This document shows, piece after piece, positions 1 to 6,697 of a stretch of 64,000 bases of DNA. Each line of letters begins with the position of its first letter. Positions within the stretch are counted from its first letter, which is position 1. The position numbers were made by a program, and so were the translations under genes. This DNA comes from Jannaschia sp. Os4. Lineage in GTDB: Bacteria > Pseudomonadota > Alphaproteobacteria > Rhodobacterales > Rhodobacteraceae. The notes below the pieces were generated by a model. The model did not search any database, had not been told where the DNA came from, and saw only the letters and a list, made by a program, of their open reading frames with translations. Where the stretch lies: NCBI RefSeq assembly GCF_016820245.1, contig NZ_JAFCAR010000004.1:1-64000 (forward strand), written 5' to 3'.

Positions 1-124
1 TGGCGATGATCCGCGTCCCGTCGCGCTCGGCGGAGGCCACGAGGTTGAACCCGGCGGCGCGGGTGTAGCCGGTCTTGATGCCGTCGGCGCCGCGATAGGC
101 GTCGAGCAGGCGCCGGTTGGTGTT
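1..124 (-). pseudogene. D-alanyl-D-alanine carboxypeptidase fragment (KTG-motif region)
   Basis: On the minus strand, bases 124 down to 1 translate to a segment of a penicillin-binding-protein-type DD-carboxypeptidase. It contains NTNRRLL, then GIKTGYT, then AAGFNLVASAERDG. KTG is the third conserved active-site motif of this serine-peptidase family, which trims peptidoglycan stem peptides in the periplasm. Upstream of about base 125 the frame loses all resemblance to the family and runs into sequence that codes for CobA in another frame. The SxxK and SxN motifs are therefore absent from this side. The rest of the gene, if any, lies left of the window. It may be a genuine rearrangement or an assembly join. 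Confidence 0.7.
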
Positions 125-126
125 GC

Positions 127-921
127 GGGGTCGAGGTTCCGGGGCGGGTGCCCCTCGGCCATCGCGCGCCAGTCCAGCACCTGCCGCAGGCTGACCGCAT
201 GGCCTACGCAGATGATCGCGGGCGGCTCCAGCGCGGCGGCTTCGGCGTCGGCGGCGCAAGTCGCCAGCGTCGTCTCGATCGTGCGCTGCCCGTCCAGCGT
301 GGCCGTCGTCGTGATGGCCACGGGCTCGGACGGCGACCGCCCCGCGGCCACCAGCTTGGCCGCGATCTCCGCGAGATGCTTCATCCCCATGTAGATAACG
401 AGCACTTGGCTCCCCCGCCCCAGCGCGTCCCAGTCGAGAGAGGTTGGCGCCAGCCCCCGCGCGTCGTGCCCCGTCACGAAGGTCACCGACTGGTTCACGT
501 CCCGGTGCGTCACCGGGATGCCCGCATAGGCCAGCCCCGCGATCCCCGCCGTCACGCCGGGGATCACCCGGATGGGGACGCCGTGCTGCACCAGCGTCTG
601 CGCCTCCTCGCCGCCCCGCCCGAAGACGAACGGGTCCCCGCCCTTGAGGCGAAGCACCCGCTTGCCCGCCCGCGCGAGGTCCACGAGCCGCAGCGAGATG
701 TCGCGCTGCTTGGCCGACGGCTTGCCGCCCCGCTTCCCCGCGTATTCGTGCGCGGCGCCCTCAGCGAGCGACAGGATGCGCTCGTCCACCAGCGCGTCGT
801 AGACCACGACGTCCGCCTGCCGCAGCGCGTTGGCCGCGTGCAGCGTGAGCAGCCCCGGGTCGCCCGGCCCCGCGCCGCAGAGCCAGACCGAGCCGGGCGC
901 GAAGGCGGGCAGGTCGATCAT
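127..921 (-). CDS. cobA: Uroporphyrinogen-III C-methyltransferase (SUMT), 3' end disrupted
   Basis: The enzyme transfers two methyl groups from S-adenosylmethionine to uroporphyrinogen III to make precorrin-2, the entry to cobalamin and sirohaem. Translation from ATG 921 begins MIDLPAFAPGS. It shows the SAM-methyltransferase signatures GAGPGDPGLLT near residues 17-27, VVYDALV, LKGGDPFVFGRGGEE, VIPGVTAG and PVTHRD. The enzyme-like sequence runs about 265 residues, close to the usual 260-280, to PPRNLDP. There it meets out-of-frame DD-carboxypeptidase sequence. No stop occurs in the CobA frame before the window edge, so the natural C-terminus is missing or replaced. It is divergent from cbiD, which acts later in the same pathway, across 77 bases. 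I see no cobalamin riboswitch there. Confidence 0.85.
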
Positions 922-998
922 GCCGCCGACGGTGCCCCAAGGGGCGGGGAAGGGGAAGGCGGTTGGCGACCCGGTGTGGCCATGGCACGACCCTTTCC

Positions 999-2021
999 AT
1001 GACGGACGCGCCCAAGCTCCGCCGGGGCTGGACCACCGGCGCCTGCGCCGCCGCCGCCGCACAAGCGGCGGCCGAGGGGCTGTGGGGCGGGCGGGTGCCG
1101 CCGACCGCGTCGCTCGTCCTGCCCAAGGGCGAGACGCCCACCTTCGCCATCGTCGGCGCGCGCACGGGCGACGGCTGGGTCGAGGCGGGCGTGGTCAAGG
1201 ACGCGGGCGACGACCCCGACGTGACCCACGGGGCGGAGGTGCGGGTGCGGCTGGCCCTCTCGGACCGGTTCGCCTTTGCCGCAGGCGAAGGCGTCGGCAC
1301 CGTCACCAAGCCGGGCCTCCCCATCCCCGTGGGCGAGCCCGCCATCAACCCCGTCCCCCGCGCCATGATCGAGGAGGAGGTCGCCGCGGTCGCCGCCCGC
1401 CATGGCGCCACGCCCCACGTCACGGTCACGGTCTCCGTCCCCGGCGGGCGCGCCTTGGCGGAGAAGACGTGGAACCCCCGCCTCGGCATCGCGGGCGGCC
1501 TCTCGATCCTCGGCACCACCGGCGTCGTTCGCCCGTTTTCCTGCGCCGCGTGGATCGCGTCGATCCACCGCGGCGTGGACGTCGCCCGCGCCTCGGGCCT
1601 GACCCATGTCGCGGGCTGCACCGGGGCCACGTCCGAGCGGGTGGTGCAGGCGCTCCACGGCCTCCCGGACCACGCGATGCTGGACATGGGCGACTTCGCG
1701 GGCGGGATGCTGAAGTACCTCGCCAAGCATCCCGTCCCCCGCGTCACCGTCGGCGGCGGGATCGGCAAGATGGCCAAGCTGGCGCAGGGCGCGATGGACC
1801 TGCACTCGAAGCGGAGCCAAGTCGATCTCACGATGCTGTCGGACTGGGCCGGGACGGACCTGACGGGCTGCAACACCGCGCTGGAGGCGGTCACGCGCGC
1901 GCCCGCCTTGGCCGAGGCGGTGGCGGGCCGGGCGCGGGCGCGGGTGCGGGAGGTCGTGGAGGCGGAGGTCGACGTGGTCGTGATCGACCGCGCGGGGACG
2001 GTGCTGGCCCATGCCGGGTGA
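999..2021 (+). CDS. cbiD: Cobalt-precorrin-5B (C1)-methyltransferase
   Basis: CbiD methylates C-1 of the corrin ring, with loss of the extruded carbon fragment, in cobalamin synthesis. The 340-residue protein starts MTDAPKLRRGWTTGACAAAAA; the RxGxTTGxCAAAA motif at its N-terminus is the family signature. Further in are NPVPRAMI, SILGTTGVVRPFS and GGGIGKMAKLAQG, all typical of CbiD. An upstream in-frame ATG at 963 would add 12 residues before the signature. I prefer 999 because the family normally begins just before RRGWTTG. A strong hairpin terminator lies at 2211-2239, beyond a repeat element. CobK, another corrin-ring enzyme, follows on the same strand. Confidence 0.93.
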   Translation: MTDAPKLRRGWTTGACAAAAAQAAAEGLWGGRVPPTASLVLPKGETPTFAIVGARTGDGWVEAGVVKDAGDDPDVTHGAEVRVRLALSDRFAFAAGEGVGTVTKPGLPIPVGEPAINPVPRAMIEEEVAAVAARHGATPHVTVTVSVPGGRALAEKTWNPRLGIAGGLSILGTTGVVRPFSCAAWIASIHRGVDVARASGLTHVAGCTGATSERVVQALHGLPDHAMLDMGDFAGGMLKYLAKHPVPRVTVGGGIGKMAKLAQGAMDLHSKRSQVDLTMLSDWAGTDLTGCNTALEAVTRAPALAEAVAGRARARVREVVEAEVDVVVIDRAGTVLAHAG

Positions 2022-2030
2022 ACCTCCGAG

Positions 2031-2202
2031 CGATGCGCCCGCGCGGGACGCGAGGCGCAGCCGAGCCGCGCATCGCCGGGCCGTCCCCACGGCACGGCGA
2101 TCCATCACCGGTACCGCGACGTTCGAGCGTCGTGCGGGGGTGAGGGATAAAGCGCCTCGCGGAGAGGGCGCATCGCCGCGCCACGGCCCCGCGATGCGCT
2201 TC
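2031..2202 (+). repeat. Intergenic repeat element, copy A
   Basis: This stretch of about 172 bases begins 9 bases after the cbiD stop. It matches the reverse complement of 5076-5245 at roughly 80 percent by eye. The best-conserved blocks are GAGGCGCAGCCGAGCCGCGC, then CATCGCCGGGCC, and GAGCGTCGTGCGGGGGTG followed by GGATAAAGCGC. The element carries short inverted ends, CGATGCGCC at 2031-2039 and GGCGCATCG at 2167-2175. I see no coding potential; apparent reading frames through it differ between the two copies. It could be a small non-autonomous mobile element or a family of transcribed intergenic repeats; the sequence alone does not decide. Confidence 0.75.
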
Positions 2203-2210
2203 CGATCCGC

Positions 2211-2239
2211 GCCCCGGCCCCCGAGCCGGGGCCTTTCCC
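2211..2239 (+). terminator. Hairpin terminator candidate downstream of cbiD
   Basis: GCCCCGGC at 2211-2218 pairs perfectly with GCCGGGGC at 2225-2232 across a six-base loop, and CTTTCCC follows. The T-run is short, as is common in such G+C-rich genomes. It would end transcripts from cbiD before cobK, 82 bases further on. Confidence 0.5.
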
Positions 2240-2320
2240 GTCACCATTCGTCGCCGACCCGGAGCGGGGCGCGAGCCGCGACCGAGGCTCCGGGCGACGT
2301 CAGAAGGGGGGGATGACACG

Positions 2321-3043
2321 ATGACCCGCCCCGTCCTCGTCCTCGCCGGCACCGAGGAGGCCCGCCACATCCTCCACGCCGCCCGCGACCTCCGCCTCCT
2401 CGCCTCCCTCGCCGGCACCACCCGCAGGCCCCGCGACCTCCACCACCCGACCCGCGTCGGCGGCTTCGGCGGCGAGGACGGCTTCCGCGCCGCCTTGCGT
2501 GACGCCGCCGGCGTCCTCGACGCCACCCACCCCTTCGCCGCCACCATGTCCGAGCGCGCCGCCCGCATCGCCCGCGAGACCGGAACCCCTCACCTCCGCT
2601 ACACCCGCCCCCCGTGGCCGTTCGAGCCCCACTGGCACCGCCACCCCGACGCCACAGCCTGCGCCGCCGCGCTCCCGCCCGGCGCCCGCGTCCTCCTCGC
2701 CACCGGGCCGGGGAGCCTCGCGCCGTTCGAGGACCGGATCGAAGACGGGGGCCTCCACCTCCTCGTCCGCCGCGTCGACCCCGCGCCCCCACGCGAAGGC
2801 GTCACGTGGCGAATCGGCGGTCCCGGCGACGCGGCGGAGGAGACCGCGCTGATGCGGACCGAGCGGATCACCCATCTCGTCACCAAGAACGCGGGCGGCG
2901 CGCGGCGCGGCAAGCTCGACGCCGCGCGCACGCTCGGCATCGAGACCCACGTCATCGACCGCCCCCCGCCGCCCCCCGGCGAGGAGACCCATGACCAAGC
3001 CGAAGCCCTCGCCTTCCTCCGCGCCCATGCCGCCCCCCGCTGA
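2321..3043 (+). CDS. cobK: Precorrin-6A reductase
   Basis: CobK uses NADPH to reduce precorrin-6A to dihydro-precorrin-6 during corrin-ring synthesis. The 240-residue product has the family layout. It shows a nucleotide-binding start VLVLAGTEEARHI, DATHPFA near residues 67-73, LLATGPGSL in the middle and LVTKNAGG near residues 185-192. Its length is normal. It lies downstream of cbiD and is followed by alkA, which starts inside its last 53 bases in another frame, so the two are probably co-translated. The start ATG is preceded by a purine-rich GGGGGGATGAC stretch. Confidence 0.9.
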   Translation: MTRPVLVLAGTEEARHILHAARDLRLLASLAGTTRRPRDLHHPTRVGGFGGEDGFRAALRDAAGVLDATHPFAATMSERAARIARETGTPHLRYTRPPWPFEPHWHRHPDATACAAALPPGARVLLATGPGSLAPFEDRIEDGGLHLLVRRVDPAPPREGVTWRIGGPGDAAEETALMRTERITHLVTKNAGGARRGKLDAARTLGIETHVIDRPPPPPGEETHDQAEALAFLRAHAAPR

Positions 3044-3662
3044 GCGCGTCATCCACTCCCTCGACGACGTCGCCGAGGGCGCCGCGTGGCTCGCCGCGCG
3101 CGACCCCCGCCTCGCCGCCGCGCTGGCCGAATGCCCCGACCTCCCGCTGCGCCGCGCGGGCGACGGCTTCGCCGCGCTCCAGCGCGCGATCCTCGGCCAG
3201 CAGGTCTCGGTCGCCTCCGCCCGCGCCATCGAGGCCCGCTGCGTGGAGGCGGGCCTCACCGACCCGGCGCGCGTCCGCGCCGCCAGCGACGACGACATGC
3301 GCGCAGCCGGCCTCTCCCGCCAGAAGATCCGCTACATCCGCGCCTTGGCCGAGGCCGACCTCGACTGGCCCGCCCTTCGCGCCATGCCCACCGACGAGGT
3401 GGTGCGGACCCTCACCGCCATCCCCGGCATCGGCACGTGGACCGCCGAGATCTACGCGATGTTCAACCTCGGGCGCGCCGACGTCTTCGCCCCCGGCGAC
3501 CTCGCCCTGCAGGAGGCGGCGCGCCTGCTGCTCGACCTTCCGCACCGCCCGAAGGAGCGCGAGATGCGCGAGATCGCCGAACAATGGTCCCCGTGGCGCG
3601 GCGTTGCCGCCCGGCTGCTCTGGGCCTACTACCGCGTGGCCAAGGACAGGGACGGAATATGA
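2991..3662 (+). CDS. alkA: DNA-3-methyladenine glycosylase II (HhH-GPD family)
   Basis: This base-excision-repair glycosylase removes alkylated purines from DNA. The 223-residue protein contains ILGQQVSVASARAIE (residues 67-81), a helix-hairpin-helix region LTAIPGIGTWTAEIYAM (141-157), and GDLALQEA. Asp170 there sits where the HhH-GPD catalytic aspartate is expected. No Cys cluster for an iron-sulphur centre is present, which fits AlkA rather than Nth or MutY. The ATG at 2991 gives a 53-base overlap with cobK. A second in-frame ATG at 3027 would shorten both the overlap and a Pro/Ser-rich leader, and may be the true start. The stop overlaps the next gene by ATGA. Confidence 0.88.
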   Translation: MTKPKPSPSSAPMPPPAERVIHSLDDVAEGAAWLAARDPRLAAALAECPDLPLRRAGDGFAALQRAILGQQVSVASARAIEARCVEAGLTDPARVRAASDDDMRAAGLSRQKIRYIRALAEADLDWPALRAMPTDEVVRTLTAIPGIGTWTAEIYAMFNLGRADVFAPGDLALQEAARLLLDLPHRPKEREMREIAEQWSPWRGVAARLLWAYYRVAKDRDGI

Positions 3663-4321
3663 GCCTCGACTTCGAACGCCGCGGGCCGGAGAACCCCGAC
3701 CGCCTCGTCATCTTCGTCCACGGCTACGGCGCCAACGGCGCGGACCTGATCGGCCTCGCCGACCCGCTGATGGAGCACATGCCCGGCACCGCGTTCCTCT
3801 CGCCCGACGCGCCCGAGCGCAGCGCGATGAACCCGATGGGCTTCCAGTGGTTCCCGATCCCGTGGCTCGACGGCTCGTCCGAGGAGGCCGCGACCGAGGG
3901 CATGGAGCGGGCCGTCGCCGACCTCGACGCCTTCCTCGACGAGGCCCTCGCGCGCGAGGGCGTGGCCCCCCGCGACACCATCCTCTTCGGCTTCTCGCAG
4001 GGCACGATGATGTCGCTGCATGTCGGCCCCCGCCGCGCCGAGCCATTCGGCGGCATCGTTGGCTTCTCCGGCCGCCTGCTGGCCCCCGAGCGCCTCGCCG
4101 ACGAGGCCGTGACCAAGCCGCCCGTCCTGCTCGTCCACGGCGACGCTGACGAGGTCGTCCCCGTCCAGCATCTCCCCGAGGCGATGGAGGCATTGGAGGC
4201 GGCAGGCTGGGACAAGCTCTACGCCCACGTCATGAAGGGCACCGGCCACGGCATCGCGCCCGACGGCCTGTCCGTCGCGCTGGCCTTCATGCGCGACGTC
4301 CTGGGGATCGACGCGGACTAG
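3659..4321 (+). CDS. Phospholipase/carboxylesterase family alpha/beta hydrolase
   Basis: This is a 220-residue alpha/beta hydrolase of the small carboxylesterase/lysophospholipase family. The start ATG overlaps the alkA stop by four bases, which fixes it over longer upstream readings of the frame. The protein shows FVHGYGANG with the oxyanion loop near residues 19-27. The nucleophile is Ser113 in GFSQGT, the acid is expected in HGDADEVVP, and the base is in GTGHGIAP. No signal peptide is visible, so it is probably cytosolic. The substrate cannot be told from sequence. Its translational coupling to alkA is conserved only in the sense that both may be stress-related; that is inference. Confidence 0.85.
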   Translation: MSLDFERRGPENPDRLVIFVHGYGANGADLIGLADPLMEHMPGTAFLSPDAPERSAMNPMGFQWFPIPWLDGSSEEAATEGMERAVADLDAFLDEALAREGVAPRDTILFGFSQGTMMSLHVGPRRAEPFGGIVGFSGRLLAPERLADEAVTKPPVLLVHGDADEVVPVQHLPEAMEALEAAGWDKLYAHVMKGTGHGIAPDGLSVALAFMRDVLGIDAD

Positions 4322-4357
4322 GGCGCCGCCGGCCCGGGGACCGCCACATCTACCCCC

Positions 4358-4385
4358 TTGCCGAACCGCGCTCCCCATATATGGT
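4358..4385 (+). promoter_or_regulatory. Candidate sigma-70-type promoter for the HNH gene
   Basis: TTGCCG at 4358-4363 and TATGGT at 4380-4385 are 16 bases apart, in a locally less G+C-rich CATATATGG stretch. The -10 hexamer is 64 bases before the ATG at 4449. No binding data; assigned by resemblance only. Confidence 0.35.
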
Positions 4386-4448
4386 CCCCCCACGGAGGGC
4401 CGCGCGCCCGGCGACCGGACGCGCCGCTCCTCGGGGAGAGCGACCACG

Positions 4449-5066
4449 ATGCCAATGCCGCAGACCACATCATCGGAGCCCGACAGTCGAAGCTTTCGCT
4501 CCGACTTCGTCCGCCAGTCCGCGGGGCTGCGCCACTTCCCGGCCCTCGTCCTCAACGCCGACTACCGCCCGCTGAGCTACTACCCGCTCTCGCTCTGGCC
4601 GTGGCAGGAGGCGATCAAGGCCGCCTTCCTCGACCGCGTGACCATCGTCTCCGAGTACGAGGAGGTCGTCCGCTCCCCCTCGACAGAGATCCGCATCCCC
4701 TCGGTCGTCGTCCTCAAGGACTACGTCGCGCCGCAGAAGACCGTGGCCTTCACGCGCTTCAACCTCTTCCTGCGCGACGAGTTCGCCTGCCAGTATTGCG
4801 GCGCCACGGGCGACCTAACCTTCGACCACGTGATCCCGCGCGCGGCGGGCGGCGTCACCTCGTGGCAGAACGTCGTCGCCGCCTGCGGGCGCTGCAACCT
4901 GCACAAGGGCTCCAAGTCGCTCAAGCAGGTCGGCTACACGCTCCGCAAGCCCCCGGTGCAGCCCTCCACCGGCCAGCTCATGAACCTCGGCCGCAAGTTC
5001 CCGCCGGGCCACCTGCACGAGAGCTGGATGGACTTCCTCTACTGGGACGCCGAGCTGGAGCCGTAA
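4449..5066 (+). CDS. HNH endonuclease family protein
   Basis: This 205-residue protein has a C-terminal zinc-finger-like HNH nuclease fold. CQYCG supplies Cys114 and Cys117, FDHVIPRAAGG supplies Asp126-His127, NVV carries Asn141, and CGRCNLHKGS supplies Cys146, Cys149 and His152. The N-terminal half (ALVLNADYRPLSYYPLSLWPWQEA) is typical of a stand-alone HNH family widespread in alphaproteobacteria, not of a homing endonuclease or restriction gene. Its biological role is not established. ATG 4449 follows a GGGGAGAG ribosome-binding site at about eight bases; an ATG two codons later is possible. The gene is last in its direction before repeat copy B and has its own likely promoter. Confidence 0.85.
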   Translation: MPMPQTTSSEPDSRSFRSDFVRQSAGLRHFPALVLNADYRPLSYYPLSLWPWQEAIKAAFLDRVTIVSEYEEVVRSPSTEIRIPSVVVLKDYVAPQKTVAFTRFNLFLRDEFACQYCGATGDLTFDHVIPRAAGGVTSWQNVVAACGRCNLHKGSKSLKQVGYTLRKPPVQPSTGQLMNLGRKFPPGHLHESWMDFLYWDAELEP

Positions 5067-5075
5067 GAGCGACGC

Positions 5076-5245
5076 AAGCGCATCGGAGGGCCGTGGCATG
5101 GCGATCCGTCCCGTCCGCAACGCGCTTTATCCCCCACCCCCGCACGACGCTCCGGCGAAGCACCGTCGGCTCAGTATCGCCGTGCCGTGGGGCGGCCCGG
5201 CGATGCGCGGCTCGGCTGCGCCTCGCGTTCCGCGCGGGCGTGTCG
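5076..5245 (-). repeat. Intergenic repeat element, copy B (inverted relative to copy A)
   Basis: Read on the minus strand, this segment matches copy A at 2031-2202 over its full length with small gaps. It includes the same GAGGCGCAGCCGAGCCGCGC block and GAGCGTCGTGCGGGGGTG followed by GGGATAAAGCGC. Like copy A, it starts within ten bases of an upstream stop codon (HNH stop at 5066), but here it points the opposite way. The two copies bracket about 2.9 kb holding cobK, alkA, the esterase and the HNH gene. I see no gene inside it. Confidence 0.75.
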
Positions 5246-5298
5246 CCCGACCGCCGAAGCACGCTGACACAGCTCCTCGGCTGCCCTAACCTCCACCC

Positions 5299-6252
5299 AT
5301 GACCTACCGCCCCGTCTCCGGCATGGACCTCGCCCGCTTCGCCGGCATCCCCACCTTCATGCGCCTCCCGCACGTGCCCGCGGACGACCCCCGCCGCGCC
5401 GAGGTGGACATCGGCCTGATCGGCATGCCGTGGGACGGCGGCACCTCCAACCGCCCCGGCGCCCGCCACGGCCCGCGGAGCCTGCGCGACGCCTCCACCA
5501 TGGTGCGCGAGATGAACCGCGCCACGGGCCAGGTCCCCTACGACCACGCGGCCATCGCCGACCTCGGCGACGCCCCCATGTCCCCCGTCGACCAAGACGA
5601 GGCGCTCGACGCCCTCGCTGCCACCGTCGCCACCGCCACGGGGCAGGGCATCCGCCCCCTCTCCGTCGGCGGCGACCACCTCTGCACCCTCGCCATGCTG
5701 CGCGGCCTCGCGCGCGCGGGCGCCCCCACCCCCGGCCTCGTCCTCCTCGACAGCCACACGGACCTCTACCCGCCCTATTTCGGCGGCCGGACCCTCACCC
5801 ATGGCAACCCCTTCCGGCAGGCCGCCGCCGAGGGGCTGATCGACCCGCATCGCTCCACCATGATCGGGATGCGCGGGACGGCCTACGACACGGAGGACTT
5901 CGACCACGCCGCCGACCTCGGCATCGAGATCGTCACCACCGACGCCATGCTCGACCGCGGCCTCGCCGCCACCGCCGCGCTGGCCCGCGACCGCATGGAC
6001 GGCGGCCCCGCCTACCTGTCCTTCGACATCGACTTCATCGACCCCGCCTTCGCCCCCGGCACCGGAACCCCCGAGGTCGGCGGCCCCACCTCGAACGAGG
6101 CGCTGCGCATCACCCGTGCCCTCCACGGCGTCGACCTGATCGGCGCCGACCTCGTCGAGGTCTCGCCCCCCTTCGACACCGGTGGCATCACCGCATGGCT
6201 CGGCGCCTCCGTCCTGTTCGAACTGCTCTGCCTGATGGTCCCGCGCTCCTAG
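5299..6252 (+). CDS. speB: Agmatinase-like ureohydrolase
   Basis: Members of this family hydrolyse guanidino compounds such as agmatine to urea and an amine, using two manganese ions. The 317-residue protein has SNRPGARHGPRSLR (residues 50-61), GGDH with His127, DSHTD with Asp151, His153 and Asp155, THGNPFR, and SFDIDFIDP with Asp243 and Asp245. All expected metal ligands are present. The usual DAH triad reads DSH here. The sequence cannot separate agmatinase from guanidinobutyrase or guanidinopropionase, so the symbol is provisional. A CTAACC hexamer 13 bases before the ATG may be part of a short-leader promoter. The stop overlaps the convergent STAS gene by four bases. Confidence 0.8.
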   Translation: MTYRPVSGMDLARFAGIPTFMRLPHVPADDPRRAEVDIGLIGMPWDGGTSNRPGARHGPRSLRDASTMVREMNRATGQVPYDHAAIADLGDAPMSPVDQDEALDALAATVATATGQGIRPLSVGGDHLCTLAMLRGLARAGAPTPGLVLLDSHTDLYPPYFGGRTLTHGNPFRQAAAEGLIDPHRSTMIGMRGTAYDTEDFDHAADLGIEIVTTDAMLDRGLAATAALARDRMDGGPAYLSFDIDFIDPAFAPGTGTPEVGGPTSNEALRITRALHGVDLIGADLVEVSPPFDTGGITAWLGASVLFELLCLMVPRS

Positions 6253-6626
6253 GCCGCCGCCCGCCGGTCCAGCCACGCCACTGCCTCGGCCTCGGCCTCC
6301 AGCGGAAAGGCCGCGATCTCCAGACCCGGCACCAGCGCCCCCTCCACCTCCGCCACCCGCCGCAGCCACGCCGAATCGCTCAGCACCGCGCAGCGCTCGA
6401 ACCGGTCCAAGAGCCGCAAGAGCCTCGGCAGACGCGACAGCTCCACCCCCAGCGCCCCGAGGCTCGGCACCGCGAACTCCGGGATGCGGTAGAGCATCCG
6501 CCCCCCGACGATGCCCTCGGCCATCTCCAGCAGGTCGTCGAGCCCCGCGCGCATCCCCTCGGCGTCCAGCGCGCCGCGCAGGGTCACGTCGAGGCGGTGG
6601 GGCGCGGGCTTGGTCACGGTCAGCAT
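6249..6626 (-). CDS. STAS/SpoIIAA-like protein, probably FnrL-controlled
   Basis: This is a 125-residue single-domain protein starting MLTVTKPAPHRLDVTLRG. The fold-type is recognisable as the SpoIIAA-like STAS group from GALDAEGMRAGLDDLLEMAE, FERCAVLSDSAWLRR and a C-terminal EAEAVAWLD. These proteins are thought to bind small or lipid ligands or partner proteins, but their function is unknown. There are no membrane segments. The start at 6626 is chosen over an upstream Arg-rich extension because it follows GCCGGAGGAGAGCC, a strong ribosome-binding site, and because the domain begins there. A perfect FNR-type dyad (6684-6697) is centred about 64 bases upstream of this ATG. Confidence 0.7.
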   Translation of the reverse strand: MLTVTKPAPHRLDVTLRGALDAEGMRAGLDDLLEMAEGIVGGRMLYRIPEFAVPSLGALGVELSRLPRLLRLLDRFERCAVLSDSAWLRRVAEVEGALVPGLEIAAFPLEAEAEAVAWLDRRAAA

Positions 6627-6683
6627 GGCGGCTCTCCTCCGGCGGCGTCGCCCGCACGGGACCACGCCCGCGCCCCGCGCGCG

Positions 6684-6697
6684 TTGACCCCCGTCAA
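6684..6697. promoter_or_regulatory. FNR/FnrL-type binding site
   Basis: TTGAC-CCCC-GTCAA is a perfect dyad matching the alphaproteobacterial FnrL consensus. It overlaps the last codons of the antiporter gene (stop at 6694). Its centre is 64 bases from the ATG of the STAS gene at 6626, the same distance as the boxes before ccoN and the cytochrome c gene. Confidence 0.7.

Noticed and set aside
922-998. A cobalamin riboswitch between cobA and cbiD, or before cobK
   Set aside because: I could not find a B12-box-like core or the conserved GCCACTG element; the 77-base gap is also too short for the full aptamer.
761-2095. A 444-codon minus-strand frame over cbiD
   Set aside because: CbiD on the plus strand has clear family motifs; this frame reads as Thr/Ser/Arg-rich shadow.
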